A DNA stretch of 64,000 nt, from positions 186,001 through 250,000 of the forward strand of contig NZ_VCNG01000005.1 in NCBI RefSeq assembly GCF_006227205.1, in the 5' to 3' direction. Source of the stretch: Pseudomonas sp. ICMP22404 (GTDB lineage Bacteria; Pseudomonadota; Gammaproteobacteria; Pseudomonadales; Pseudomonadaceae). Each line of letters opens with the position of its first letter. Within the stretch, counting starts at the first letter, position 1. This document shows, in pieces, positions 46,919 to 55,938 of the stretch. Under the pieces are notes generated by a model. It saw nothing but the letters and a program-made list of their open reading frames with translations, made no database searches and was not told where the DNA came from. Position numbers and translations under genes: made by a program.

Positions 46919-48631
46919 TTAGAGGGATTGCGCGCAGGTTTTACGGTTGTTCAGCATTGCCCTTAGCGCTTCACCCATTGCACTGGCCCGATTTCCCACC
47001 AGCACATGCCAGATGCCGCCTTCCATCTGGCTGACACCTTGGCAACCCAGGGCTCTCAGATCCGTCTCGGATAACCGTCGGGCGTCTTCGAGCTGCACCC
47101 GTAGCCGCGTCTGGGCGACGCATTCCAAGGCCAACACATTGTCTTTGCCGCCCAGTGCGTCCAGCCATTGCCCGACCTGCTCGGTGCTAAACGAGGCCGA
47201 CTCGGCCTGCACCGGTTCACTCACCGGGTTGTGGATCGAGACGGCCATTGGCAAGGCCAGGCGGATTTCGTCGGCGATGCTGTCGGCCATCGGCCCAACC
47301 ACCACCTGTAGGCTGCCGCCGTTGCCGGGGCGCACCACGGCCATGGCGCCCAGGGCCTTGAGTTGTGCATCGGAGGCCTTGTTGCGATCGACCATGTCCA
47401 GTCGCAGGCGCGTGGTGCAGGCGCCGACGGTGATCAGGTTGTCGGCGCCACCGAGCGCTGCGATGTAGGCCCCGGCTCGTTCATTCTGGGTAAAGACCGG
47501 TTTGTCTGCGGTCGGGACGTCTTCACGACCGGGGGTCTTGAGGTCGAAGCGGCGGATGCAGAAGTCGAACACGGTGTAGTAGATCACCGCATAGGCCAGG
47601 CCCACCGGCACCACCAACCAGCCGTTGTTCGACTTGCCCCAGCCCAGGACCATGTCGATGAAACCGCCGGAGAAGGTAAAGCCCAGGCGGATGTTCAGCC
47701 AGTCGGTAATCGCCATCGACAGCCCGGTGAGCAAGGCATGCAACAGGAACAGCAGCGGCGCGAGGAACATGAAGGCGAACTCCACCGGCTCGGTGACCCC
47801 GGTGAGAAACGAGGTCAGGGCCATGGACAACAGAATCCCGCCCATGACTTTGCGCCTTTGGGGCAGGGCGTTGCGGTACATCGCCAGGCACGCGGCGGGC
47901 AGGCCGAAAAGCATCACCGGGAACATTCCGGTCATGAACTGGCCGCCGTTGGGGTCGCCGGCAAAATATCGGGTCAGATCGCCGGTCACCACCGCACCGG
48001 TGTGCGGGTCGGTGAAGCTGCCGAAGATGAACCAGGCCATGTTGTTGAGGATGTGGTGCAGACCGGTGACGATCAGCAGCCGGTTGAACACCCCGAATAC
48101 GAATGCCCCCAGGCTGCCGCTTTCCATCAACAGCGCGCCGAAGCTGTTGATGCCTTGCTGGATCGGCGGCCAGACCAGGCCGAACGCCACTCCCAGGCCC
48201 ACCGCGCTGAAGCCGGTGACGATCGGCACGAAGCGCCGGCCGCCGAAGAACGCCAGGTACTCCGGCAGCTTGATGTCCTTGAACCGGTTATACAGTGCCC
48301 CCGCGAGCAGGCCGCTGATGATCCCGGCGAGCATGCCCATGTTGATGCTGGCGTCGAGCACCTTCAGCGTGGCGATCATGACCAGATAACCGATGGCCCC
48401 GGCCAGCCCCGCCGTGCCGTTATTGTCCCGGGCGAAGCCCACGGCGATGCCAATGGCGAAGATCATCGCCAGGTTGGTGAAAATGGCCTGCCCGGCATCA
48501 TGGATGATGGCGATGTTCAGAAGATCGGTGTCGCCCAGGCGCAACAACAGGCCGGCGATGGGCAGGATGGCGATGGGCAGCATCAGCGCCCGGCCGAGAC
48601 GTTGCAGTCCTTCGATGAAATGCTGGTACAT
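46919..48631 (-). CDS. nagE: N-acetylglucosamine PTS permease NagE (EIIC plus two EIIB domains)
   Basis: This 570-residue membrane protein has an EIIC domain (about 1-365) with the GVTEPVEF motif near 278. An EIIB domain (about 383-460) follows, with the phosphorylated Cys405 in GACTTRLR. A second EIIB-like copy (about 482-562) has Cys504 in LECVAQTRLRVQL. It imports and phosphorylates N-acetylglucosamine. It lacks the EIIA domain of E. coli NagE, which is supplied by NagF. It is the last gene of the nag operon. Confidence 0.93.
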   Translation of the reverse strand: MYQHFIEGLQRLGRALMLPIAILPIAGLLLRLGDTDLLNIAIIHDAGQAIFTNLAMIFAIGIAVGFARDNNGTAGLAGAIGYLVMIATLKVLDASINMGMLAGIISGLLAGALYNRFKDIKLPEYLAFFGGRRFVPIVTGFSAVGLGVAFGLVWPPIQQGINSFGALLMESGSLGAFVFGVFNRLLIVTGLHHILNNMAWFIFGSFTDPHTGAVVTGDLTRYFAGDPNGGQFMTGMFPVMLFGLPAACLAMYRNALPQRRKVMGGILLSMALTSFLTGVTEPVEFAFMFLAPLLFLLHALLTGLSMAITDWLNIRLGFTFSGGFIDMVLGWGKSNNGWLVVPVGLAYAVIYYTVFDFCIRRFDLKTPGREDVPTADKPVFTQNERAGAYIAALGGADNLITVGACTTRLRLDMVDRNKASDAQLKALGAMAVVRPGNGGSLQVVVGPMADSIADEIRLALPMAVSIHNPVSEPVQAESASFSTEQVGQWLDALGGKDNVLALECVAQTRLRVQLEDARRLSETDLRALGCQGVSQMEGGIWHVLVGNRASAMGEALRAMLNNRKTCAQSL

Positions 48632-48662
48632 GGCGGTTCTCCCTTATTGTTCTTCGACGTAC

Positions 48663-51176
48663 TCAGCCCAGGGGCCAGTGTTGATGACAGGCCTGGCGCA
48701 CGGCAGCGGCACTGCCCAGCCCCAGCAATTCGGCGCTGAGGCAAGCGCACTTGACGGCGTCAAGATCGCGCACGCGGGCTTTGATCTCGGCGATCTGCGC
48801 CGGGCTGACCGACAGTTCGCGCACACCCAGCCCCACCAGCACCGGCGTCGCCAAAGGATCGGAGGCCAGGGCGCCGCACACGCCGATCCAGCGCCCATGC
48901 CGGGCCGCGCCGGCGCAGGCCTGGGCGATCAGCCGCAGCAGTGCCGGGTGCAGGGCATCGACCCGGGCGGCGAGGCCGGCGTGGTCGCGGTCCATGGCAA
49001 GGGTGTACTGCGAGAGGTCGTTGGTGCCGATGGACAGGAAGTCCGCGTGCTCGGCCAGTTGTTCGGCCAGCAAGGCGGCCGCTGGCACTTCGATCATCAC
49101 CCCCAGTTGCGGCCGTTCGCTCAGGCCCAGTTCACGGCCCAGTGCATCGAGGCGCTGGCGGATGTGCAGCAGTTCGTCGACTTCGGTGACCATGGGCAAC
49201 AGGATCCGGCAGCGGTCCAGTGGACGGGTTTGCAGCAACGCCCGCAGTTGCTGGTCGAGCAATTCCGGGCGCACCTGGGCCAGGCGAATACCCCGCAGGC
49301 CCAGCACCGGGTTGGCTTCGGGCGGCAGCGGCAGGTAGTCCAACTGTTTGTCGCCGCCGACATCGATGGTGCGGATGATCACCGGCTTGTCGCCCATGGC
49401 GTCGAGCACGGCTTGGTAGCTTTGGCGCTGTTCTTCTTCGTCCGGAGCGGTGCGGCGGTCAACGAACAGGAATTCGGTACGCAGCAGCCCGACACCGTCA
49501 GCGCCATTAGCCAGGGCCTCGGCCGCATCGGCGCTGGAGGCAACGTTGGCCGCCACTTCGACCGTCACGCCATCAACGGTGCGGGCCGGTGCGTGGGCCT
49601 GGGCTTGTTGTCGAGCGCGACGGGCGGCTCGCTGGGCATGTGCCTGTTGCACCTGGGTCATGCGCTCGGCGCTGGGTCGCAATTCGAGACGGCCTTCGTC
49701 GGCATCCAGCACCACCGACTGGCCTTGTTCCTGTTCCAACAGCGCCGCGTCCAGCGCCACCAGGCACGGCATCCCTTTGCCTCGGGCCAGGATGGCCACG
49801 TGAGAAGTGGCGCCGCCCTCGACCATGCACACGCCGGCGACGCCTTGGGCACTGAGTTGCAGCAGGTCCGACGGGGTCAGTTCCTGGGCCGCGACAATCG
49901 CGCCCGCCGGCACGTCGAATTGCCAGCTTTCCCCCAGCAATGCCCGCAGGACCCGTTGGCGCAGGTCGCGCAGGTCGTTGGCGCGCTCGGCCAGCAGTGT
50001 GCTGCCCAGTTGCTCCAGCACCCGGCATTGCGCGTCGATGGACTGGTTCCAGGCGTGAGTCGCGGCGCTGCCCTGGTCGATGCAGAGGTGGGCGGCATCG
50101 AGCAGGATCGGGTCGTCCAGCAACGCCAGATGGGCGCTGAAAATCGCTTCCTCGTCGCTGTGGCGCCGGGCCTTGGCGTTGTCCAGGGTCAGGTGAATAT
50201 CGCGGCTGACGTGGGCCAAGGCACTGCTCAATTGCTGGCGCTGATCTTCGACGTTGTGACCGCCCGCGTCCTCGGGCAATTGAATGCCATTCAACCGGAC
50301 CAGCGGCCCGGCCACCAAGCCGGGGGCGGCGCATACGCCGTGCAGCACGCCGTCTTCGGCAGGACGAGCATGGGGTTTGAGTGCAGGTGCTGCGGCGTGG
50401 GCGTCTTCGGCCAGGGCGGTGGACAGGGTCGTCAACAATGCTTGCAGTGCCGCTTCGGCATCGTTGCCACGGCAACTGACCTGCACTTCTGCCTGCTCGG
50501 TGATCGCAAGGCTCATCATCCCCATGAGGCTGTCGCAGGAGGCCGACTTGCCGCCGAAATGCAGTTGCGAGCGACTCTTGAAGCCCTGGGCGGTCTGGCG
50601 TATCAAGGCTGCCGGCCGCGCGTGCAAGCCGCCGCGATGGGCGATGCGGATCTGGCCGAAGACCTCGATGCCGACGTCCTGAGGTTCATCCGTTGACGAG
50701 CCTGTAGCCACGGCGACGACATGCAGCAGCGGCTCGCCGACCTTTACGCCCTTGAGGGTGACGGGCCGCGCCTGAAAGCGCTCGCCATTGGTGATGACCA
50801 ACAGACTGACCAGGCTCTTGCAGCGCCGCGCCACTTTGTCCACGTCATAACGCAGCAACGGCTGGCCGTTACTGACCCGTGCACCTTCCTTGACCAGCAT
50901 GGAAAACCCGTCGCCACGCAGCTCGACGGTGTCCAGCCCCAGGTGCAGCAGCAGTTCGGCCCCATTGTCGGCCCGCAGGGTCACGGCGTGGCCGGTGCGG
51001 GCGACATGGATCACTTCGCCGTCGCAGGGTGCGTAGAGGGTGTCGTTCAGCGGATCGATGGCGATCCCGTCGCCCATGGCGCCGCTGGCGAACACGGCGT
51101 CCGGCACATTGGCGAGGGTGAGCACCGGCCCGCTGAGCGGGGCGCTGAGGGTCAACTCTTTATTATTGTTGGGCAT
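48663..51176 (-). CDS. nagF: Multiphosphoryl transfer protein NagF (EIIA-HPr-EI fusion)
   Basis: This 837-residue fusion has a glucose-type EIIA domain (about 1-150; active His in LLLHLGLDTVEL). An HPr domain (about 170-260; His in HRGGLHARPAALI) and a full Enzyme I (about 280-837) follow. Enzyme I has its phospho-His in EGGATSHVAILARG and the PEP-binding LRTEFLF and GTNDLSQYT. It carries the phosphate from PEP to NagE. It lies 31 nt upstream of nagE in the same operon. Confidence 0.95.
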   Translation of the reverse strand: MPNNNKELTLSAPLSGPVLTLANVPDAVFASGAMGDGIAIDPLNDTLYAPCDGEVIHVARTGHAVTLRADNGAELLLHLGLDTVELRGDGFSMLVKEGARVSNGQPLLRYDVDKVARRCKSLVSLLVITNGERFQARPVTLKGVKVGEPLLHVVAVATGSSTDEPQDVGIEVFGQIRIAHRGGLHARPAALIRQTAQGFKSRSQLHFGGKSASCDSLMGMMSLAITEQAEVQVSCRGNDAEAALQALLTTLSTALAEDAHAAAPALKPHARPAEDGVLHGVCAAPGLVAGPLVRLNGIQLPEDAGGHNVEDQRQQLSSALAHVSRDIHLTLDNAKARRHSDEEAIFSAHLALLDDPILLDAAHLCIDQGSAATHAWNQSIDAQCRVLEQLGSTLLAERANDLRDLRQRVLRALLGESWQFDVPAGAIVAAQELTPSDLLQLSAQGVAGVCMVEGGATSHVAILARGKGMPCLVALDAALLEQEQGQSVVLDADEGRLELRPSAERMTQVQQAHAQRAARRARQQAQAHAPARTVDGVTVEVAANVASSADAAEALANGADGVGLLRTEFLFVDRRTAPDEEEQRQSYQAVLDAMGDKPVIIRTIDVGGDKQLDYLPLPPEANPVLGLRGIRLAQVRPELLDQQLRALLQTRPLDRCRILLPMVTEVDELLHIRQRLDALGRELGLSERPQLGVMIEVPAAALLAEQLAEHADFLSIGTNDLSQYTLAMDRDHAGLAARVDALHPALLRLIAQACAGAARHGRWIGVCGALASDPLATPVLVGLGVRELSVSPAQIAEIKARVRDLDAVKCACLSAELLGLGSAAAVRQACHQHWPLG

Positions 51177-51203
51177 GGCGCGCTCTCATCAGGCTGTCAT
51201 TAA

Positions 51204-52226
51204 TCAGTGCGTACGGGTGACTTTGCTCAGGTGCCGCGGTTGGTCGGGGTTCAGGCCCCGGGCCACGGAGAGGTGGGCGGCCATCCCGTAAAAGCTCTGG
51301 ATCGCCAGGATCGGGTCCAGGGCCGGGTGTTCGGCGCGGGTCAGGGTCAGGTCGCGTTCGGCGATGTCATCGGGCGCTGCCAGCAAGACCCGGGCGCCGC
51401 GCTGGCGCATGTCGGCGGCCAGGCTCAATACGCCGGCCTGCTCGGCACCGCGAGGGGCGAGCACCAGCAGCGGGTAGTTTTCATCGATCAGCGCCATCGG
51501 CCCGTGACGCACCTCGGCGCTGCTGAAGGCTTCGGCCTGGATCGCCGAGGTTTCCTTGAACTTGAGCGCCGCTTCCTGGGCGATGGCGAATCCGGCGCCA
51601 CGGCCGATCACCATCAGCCGCTGGCAATTGCGCAGGGCCTCGACGGCGGTACTCCAATCCTGGTGAGCGGCCTCGCGCAAACCTTCGGGCAGGGCGCTGC
51701 CGGCCTCCAGTAGTTCGGCGTCGTCCTTCCATTGGGCCACCAACCGTGCGCTGGCGCTGAGGGTGGCGATGAAGCTCTTGGTAGCGGCGACGCTGCTTTC
51801 GACACCGGCGCACAGCGGCACGCTGAACTCACACGCTGCTTCCAGGGGCGAATCGAGTGTGTTGACCAGGGCCACGCTCAAGGCGCCGCGCTTGCGCAAC
51901 AGGCGCAGGCTGTTCACCAGGTCCGGGCTCTGGCCCGACTGGGAAAAGCCGAATGCCACCTGGCCGCTGACCTTGAGCGGCGCCTGCTGCATGGTCACCA
52001 CCGACATCGGCAGCGACGCCACCGGCAAGCCCAATTGCTGCATGGTCAGGTAGGCGAAGTAGCTGGCGGCGTGGTCGGAACTGCCGCGGGCGATGGTCAT
52101 TGCCACTTGCGGCGGCTGACGGCGCAGGCGTCCGGCGATTTCCTGCAGGGCCGGGTCCAGTTGCTGCAACTGGCGTTCGACGGCTTCGCAGGCGGCGAGG
52201 GCCTCTTCAAGCATTTTGGAAGTCAA
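51204..52226 (-). CDS. SIS-domain glucosamine-6-phosphate deaminase (NagB-II type)
   Basis: This 340-residue protein has two SIS sugar-isomerase domains: IARGSSDHAASYFAYLTMQQLGLP with FGFSQSGQSPDLVNSLR in the first half, and VIGRGAGFAIAQEAALKFKETSAIQAEAFSSAEVRHGP in the second. It resembles the isomerase half of GlmS without the glutaminase domain. NagB-II enzymes convert glucosamine-6-P to fructose-6-P plus ammonia, which suits this operon. It overlaps nagA by 20 nt. Confidence 0.9.
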   Translation of the reverse strand: MTSKMLEEALAACEAVERQLQQLDPALQEIAGRLRRQPPQVAMTIARGSSDHAASYFAYLTMQQLGLPVASLPMSVVTMQQAPLKVSGQVAFGFSQSGQSPDLVNSLRLLRKRGALSVALVNTLDSPLEAACEFSVPLCAGVESSVAATKSFIATLSASARLVAQWKDDAELLEAGSALPEGLREAAHQDWSTAVEALRNCQRLMVIGRGAGFAIAQEAALKFKETSAIQAEAFSSAEVRHGPMALIDENYPLLVLAPRGAEQAGVLSLAADMRQRGARVLLAAPDDIAERDLTLTRAEHPALDPILAIQSFYGMAAHLSVARGLNPDQPRHLSKVTRTH

Positions 52227-53313
52227 TGGCTTCTCCTTCGACCATCACGTCGGTCAGGGTCAGGGAACGGTCAAGGCGCACGCAGTCGGCCCAGGCGCCC
52301 GGTTGCAGGCGTCCGCGCTCGGGCAGGCCGAGGTAGTCGGCAGGAAATTGGGACAGGCGTTGCGAGGCTTCGGCGATGGGCAGGCCGATTTTCACCAGGT
52401 TACGCAGGGCCTGGTCCATGGTCAGGGTGCTGCCGGCCAGGGTGCCATCGGCCAGCCGCACGCCGCCCAGGCATTTGGTTACGGTGTGGCTGCCCAGTTT
52501 GTACTCGCCGTCGGGCATGCCCGCTGCCGCAGTGGAGTCGGTGACGCAGTACAGGCACGGGATCGCGCGCAAGGCCACGCGCATGGCGCCGGGGTGCACG
52601 TGCAGCAGGTCCGGGATCAGCTCGGCATAGCGGGCGTGGGCCAGCGCCGCGCCGACAATGCCCGGCTCGCGGTGATGCAGCGCGCTCATGGCGTTGTACA
52701 AATGGGTGAAGCTGCTGGCGCCGGCGGCCAGTGCGGCGACGCCTTCTTCGTAGCTGCCCAGGGTATGGCCGATCTGCATGCGCACGCCACGGGCACTGAG
52801 GGTGCGGATCAAGGCATCGTGGCCGGCGATTTCCGGGGCGATGGTGATCACCCGGATCGGCGCCAGGGCCAGATAACCTTCCACTTCGGCCATCAACGCG
52901 GTGTGGGCGAAGTTCGGTTGCGCGCCGAGTTTGCCGGGGTTGATGTAGGGACCTTCCAGATGCACGCCGAGCATCCGGGCGCTGCCGTTCTGCCGTTGCT
53001 CACAGAACTCGCCCAGGGCCTTGAGCACGCGGGTGATCTCTTCGCCCGGCGCGGTCATGGTGGTCGCCAACAGCGAGGTCGTACCAAAGCGCACATGGGT
53101 GCGGGCGATAGTGTCGAACGCCGGGGCGCCTTCCATGATGTCCTTGCCGCCGCCGCCGTGGACATGCAGGTCGATGAAGCCGGGCAGCAGGTAAGGCAAG
53201 TCATTGTCGGCCGGATCGCAGGGTTGGCCTTCGACGGACACGACCTTGCCGTGGGCGTGGATCAGGCGGCCGCGAACCCAGCCGTGGGCGGTGAGGATGT
53301 TGTCTTCGGACAT
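52207..53313 (-). CDS. nagA: N-acetylglucosamine-6-phosphate deacetylase
   Basis: This 368-residue amidohydrolase has the metal site residues GFIDLHVHGGGG near residue 45 and HLEGPYINPGKLGAQPNF near 127. It also has GHTLGSYEEG, HLYNAMSALHHREPG and the catalytic Asp region CVTDSTAAAG. It deacetylates GlcNAc-6-P, the product of NagE, before deamination by the SIS enzyme. It is the second gene after nagR and 33 nt downstream of it. Confidence 0.95.
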   Translation of the reverse strand: MSEDNILTAHGWVRGRLIHAHGKVVSVEGQPCDPADNDLPYLLPGFIDLHVHGGGGKDIMEGAPAFDTIARTHVRFGTTSLLATTMTAPGEEITRVLKALGEFCEQRQNGSARMLGVHLEGPYINPGKLGAQPNFAHTALMAEVEGYLALAPIRVITIAPEIAGHDALIRTLSARGVRMQIGHTLGSYEEGVAALAAGASSFTHLYNAMSALHHREPGIVGAALAHARYAELIPDLLHVHPGAMRVALRAIPCLYCVTDSTAAAGMPDGEYKLGSHTVTKCLGGVRLADGTLAGSTLTMDQALRNLVKIGLPIAEASQRLSQFPADYLGLPERGRLQPGAWADCVRLDRSLTLTDVMVEGEAIDFQNA

Positions 53314-53346
53314 GGGCAGTCTCTGATGTCTGGGGAGGCAGCGCTG

Positions 53347-54078
53347 CTAGCGCCGGAGCTCGGCGACAAAGTCGTAGTAATCGTTGCGGCAGTAGGTGTC
53401 GGTGACTTCGATGGGCGTGTTGTCCTCCAGGTAGCCGACCCGGGTCATCAGCAGCATGGCGGTGCCTGGGGCGATACCCACCAGGGTGGCGAACTCGTCC
53501 GAGGCGTTGATGGCCTGGATGTGCTGCAGGGCGCGCACCACCGGTTTGCCGATGCTGTCGAGAAATTCGTAGAGCGAAGCGCCAATGGCCTGGGGCTTGG
53601 GGATGATGGCGGCGGGCAGGGTGCTCATCTCGATGGCCATGACCGTGTCGTCGGCCTTGCGCAGGCGCTTGAGCCGCGCGACCTTGTCGGTGGGTGAAAG
53701 GCCCAGGCGGATCAGTTCTTCGTGGGTGGGCGGGGTGATTTCCCGTTCCAGCCACTGGGAGCCGGGCACGAAACCCTTGAGCCGCAACATCTCGCTGAAC
53801 CCGCTGAGGCGTGACAGCGGTTGTTCCAGGCGCGGGGTGATGAACGTGCCCGAGCCTTGGTTGCGGCGGATCAGGCCTTGGTCGAATAACACTTCCAGTG
53901 CTTTGCGGGCGGTGACTCGGGAAATGCCCAGTTGTTCGCTCAAGCTGCGTTCGGACGGCATGGCTTGTTCGGCTTTCCATTGGCCGGCGTGTATTGCGGC
54001 TTCCAGGTTGCGGGCCAGTTGCAGGTAGAGCGGTGTGGCTTGGGTGTCGTCGGGGCGCAGGGCCAGGATGTCGTTCAT
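53347..54078 (-). CDS. nagR: GntR/HutC-family repressor of the nag operon
   Basis: This 243-residue regulator has an N-terminal winged helix (PLYLQLARNLEAAIHAG, LPSERSLSEQLGISRVTARKALEVLFDQGLI as close equivalents). A UTRA ligand-binding domain (about 90-240) follows, with RLKRLRKADDTVMAIEMS. Relatives (NagR/NagQ/DasR) sense aminosugar phosphates and bind repeats of TGGTAT-like sequence. The ATG at 54078 gives the family start. It heads the operon, and copies of GTGGTAT upstream are probable operators. Confidence 0.9.
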   Translation of the reverse strand: MNDILALRPDDTQATPLYLQLARNLEAAIHAGQWKAEQAMPSERSLSEQLGISRVTARKALEVLFDQGLIRRNQGSGTFITPRLEQPLSRLSGFSEMLRLKGFVPGSQWLEREITPPTHEELIRLGLSPTDKVARLKRLRKADDTVMAIEMSTLPAAIIPKPQAIGASLYEFLDSIGKPVVRALQHIQAINASDEFATLVGIAPGTAMLLMTRVGYLEDNTPIEVTDTYCRNDYYDFVAELRR

Positions 54079-54131
54079 GGGGTGTCCGATGCGGTTGTTG
54101 GGGTGTTGTCGCTCGGTGATGGGGTGGAAAT

Positions 54132-54151
54132 TAATACCACTTGAATACCAC
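54132..54151 (-). promoter_or_regulatory. Candidate NagR operator pair proximal to nagR
   Basis: Two direct copies of GTGGTAT on the minus strand (54134-54140 and 54145-54151) lie 54-74 nt before the nagR start. TAATACCACTTGAA (54132-54145) is repeated in inverse at 54210-54223. Confidence 0.6.
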
Positions 54152-54209
54152 GTCAATGAGGGTGGCCTTAAGGTTTCTGAGGTTGTCGGGGGGATTTTTG
54201 GGAGTGGAT

Positions 54210-54223
54210 TTCAAGTGGTATTA
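54210..54223 (+). promoter_or_regulatory. Candidate distal NagR operator
   Basis: TTCAAGTGGTATTA is the exact reverse complement of 54132-54145, with 64 bp between the two. A further GTGGTAT lies at 54280-54286. The arrangement could allow looping by the repressor. Confidence 0.5.
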
Positions 54224-54361
54224 CTTTTGGTCGTTTTGGTGGAAGAGGACCGTAGCTGCTGAGGGGGACTTTGAGGGAAGTGGTATTTGCGCTTTGGTGA
54301 TGGGGGTGGTTGGATTTATTTTTTTATGCCGACCGGCGGTTGTTTTGAGGGAGAGTTGGAT

Positions 54362-54624
54362 GGTGTGTATATCCATTTCTTCGGTAACGGCGACTTATGG
54401 TTCCGCTCTTACAGCGGGTTACTTTTGGCAGACGCCCCAAAAGTAACCAAAAGGTCTTAGCCCCACCACTCGGCACCTCGCCTAGGCTCGGTGTGCCCTC
54501 ACTCCGGCATTGCTCCGTGGGCCCGCCGCGAAGGGCCATCCATGGCCCAGCGCGGCTACCCCGGCATCCATGCCGGGGTACCCACTACGCAATACCTGCG
54601 TTCGGCCAGCGTGGTTAACGGGGC
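54362..54624. repeat. Left arm of a 260-bp inverted repeat
   Basis: This arm matches the reverse complement of 54896-55157 with scattered mismatches. The outer 29 nt, including GTGTATATCCATTTCTTCGG, match exactly. Inside are smaller palindromes: ACTTTTGG/CCAAAAGT and CCCGGCATCC/GGATGCCGGG-like segments. Confidence 0.85.
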
Positions 54625-54633
54625 CTGAAGATC

Positions 54634-54681
54634 AAAAGCAAAAGCAAAAGCAAAAGCAAAAGCAAAAGCAAAAGCAAAAGC
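54634..54681 (+). repeat. Hexamer array (AAAAGC)8
   Basis: Eight uninterrupted copies of AAAAGC lie just inside the left arm, preceded by GATC. The right arm carries the complementary start of the same motif with one AAAAGC and three GATCAA units, so copy number differs between arms. Confidence 0.95.
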
Positions 54682-54728
54682 AAGGCGGCTTTGCCGCCGA
54701 CCTGCTTTTTGAGCGTACGTGTTCCCCC

Positions 54729-54817
54729 TGTGGGAGCGAGCCTGCTCGCGATGGCGTCGGCTCATGCAGCACTTTTCAAACTGACCCACCGCTATCGCGA
54801 GCAGGCTCGCTCCCATA
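54729..54817. repeat. REP doublet (REPIN) inside the inverted-repeat island
   Basis: GTGGGAGCGAGCCTGCTCGC and its inverted copy sit at the centre of the island, between the two hexamer arrays. Confidence 0.9.
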
Positions 54818-54871
54818 AGTGGATTCAGGTACAACCGAAAAAGTCAGGCCGGCCATTAGGCCGCCTCGCTT

Positions 54872-54890
54872 TTGATCTTGATCTTGATCT
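54872..54890 (+). repeat. Short hexamer array of TTGATC/GATCTT units
   Basis: Three units of TTGATC follow GCTTT and abut the right arm. They mirror the GATC-AAAAGC junction of the left arm. Confidence 0.85.
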
Positions 54891-54895
54891 TAGAC

Positions 54896-55157
54896 GCCCC
54901 GTAAACCACAAGGGCCGAACGCAGGCGTTGCGTAGTGGGCAATCCGGCATGGATGCCGGATTAGCCGCGCTGGGCCATGGATGGCCCTTCGCGGCGGGCC
55001 CACGGAGCAACGCCGGAGTGAGGGAACACCTCGCCTTGGCGAGGTGCCCAGTGGTGGGGCAAAGCGCTTTTGGTTACTTTTGGCGCTTTTCCAAAAGTGA
55101 CCCGCCGTAAGGGCGGAACCTTTAGTGGCCGTTACCGAAGAAATGGATATACACACC
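54896..55157. repeat. Right arm of the 260-bp inverted repeat
   Basis: This is the inverse counterpart of 54362-54624 and ends with the exact complement of its first 29 nt, including CCGAAGAAATGGATATACAC. Confidence 0.85.
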
Positions 55158-55511
55158 TACTGGCATTTGCAGGCGATTGAAATCATCAGCGATCTATCGC
55201 GCGGTCTGTCAGACGCACCGAAGTTTCCGACAAGTTTTTAAGGTTGTCCCTCGGAAGCGGCGGCTCTAGCCTGTGGGTGTCGCTGCCAATTCAGCGACCG
55301 GATTTGACCGTCCGAGAATCTAGACGCGCCAGCGTTCCAAGACCCAGTTCAGGCGTTTTTCTTTCGTCTGATGTATCGTGTCGCGGCGGCTGTGCGTGGG
55401 ACGTCCTCGGACGTGCCGGATTCCTGATTCCCGGTCGGTCAACCCGCGTACAGCTGCCACTTTTTGTTTGACCGCAGAAGGTTGGCAACTCCACCGAATC
55501 AGGAGCTGCAC

Positions 55512-55871
55512 ATGATCAAAGAAACCCCAAACCCTTCAAAACCCGCATCAACCTTCCCCTACGGCGACTACGCCCCCGAAAAGCTCCAGCAGGCCGGTGA
55601 TCGAGCCCTGGACTTCTATCTCAAGCCTGAAGACAGCGAACCCGAATCCAAATCTTCGACGCAGCTGTTCATCGTCGCAGACAGCGTCGACACCGAAGTC
55701 CTGCTAGCCAACCTCAGCGAAACCCTGGCTTCGGCCAATGCCATGCTCAGCGACCTGGCCTTCGACCTCGACGGCTCGCGGCGGCATGTGGCGCTGGGGG
55801 TGGCGCAGATGATTGAGTTGGGCGCGTTGTTGGCGGACAAGGCGCTGGATCGGGTGGAGCTACGGGCTTGA
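55512..55871 (+). CDS. DUF6124 family hypothetical protein
   Basis: This 119-residue protein is of a kind widespread in fluorescent Pseudomonas (formerly DUF3077). It has a polar N-terminus ending in APEKLQQAGDRALDFYLKP. A helical C-terminal part runs from about residue 55 (QLFIVADSVDTEVLLANLSETLASANAMLSDLA). No signal peptide or catalytic motif is seen. Function is unknown. AGGAG lies 6 nt before the ATG. It stands alone after the repeat island. Confidence 0.85.
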   Translation: MIKETPNPSKPASTFPYGDYAPEKLQQAGDRALDFYLKPEDSEPESKSSTQLFIVADSVDTEVLLANLSETLASANAMLSDLAFDLDGSRRHVALGVAQMIELGALLADKALDRVELRA

Positions 55872-55938
55872 TGGCGTAAGGGCCGGCGCCATTGCGAGCA
55901 GGCTCTCCCACAGGGGGGGGCACAGATGTGTGGACCCC

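Larger units (their letters stand above)
54290..55511. other. 1.2-kb gene-free repeat island
   Basis: Between nagR and the DUF6124 gene I find no supported gene. The stretch holds two 260-bp inverted arms, a hexamer array, short GATCTT repeats and a REPIN, listed separately. From 55160 to 55511 the sequence is unique and probably carries the promoter of the DUF6124 gene. Confidence 0.7.

Noticed and set aside
48393..50696. A 767-codon plus-strand frame opposite nagF and the nagE start
   Set aside because: It shows Arg/Pro/Gln-rich shadow composition without motifs, while nagF on the minus strand has all three PTS domains.
54634..54681. The hexamer array considered as a CRISPR-like or coding repeat
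   Set aside because: Units of 6 nt have no spacers, no ORF runs through with a start and ribosome site, and no cas genes are present.
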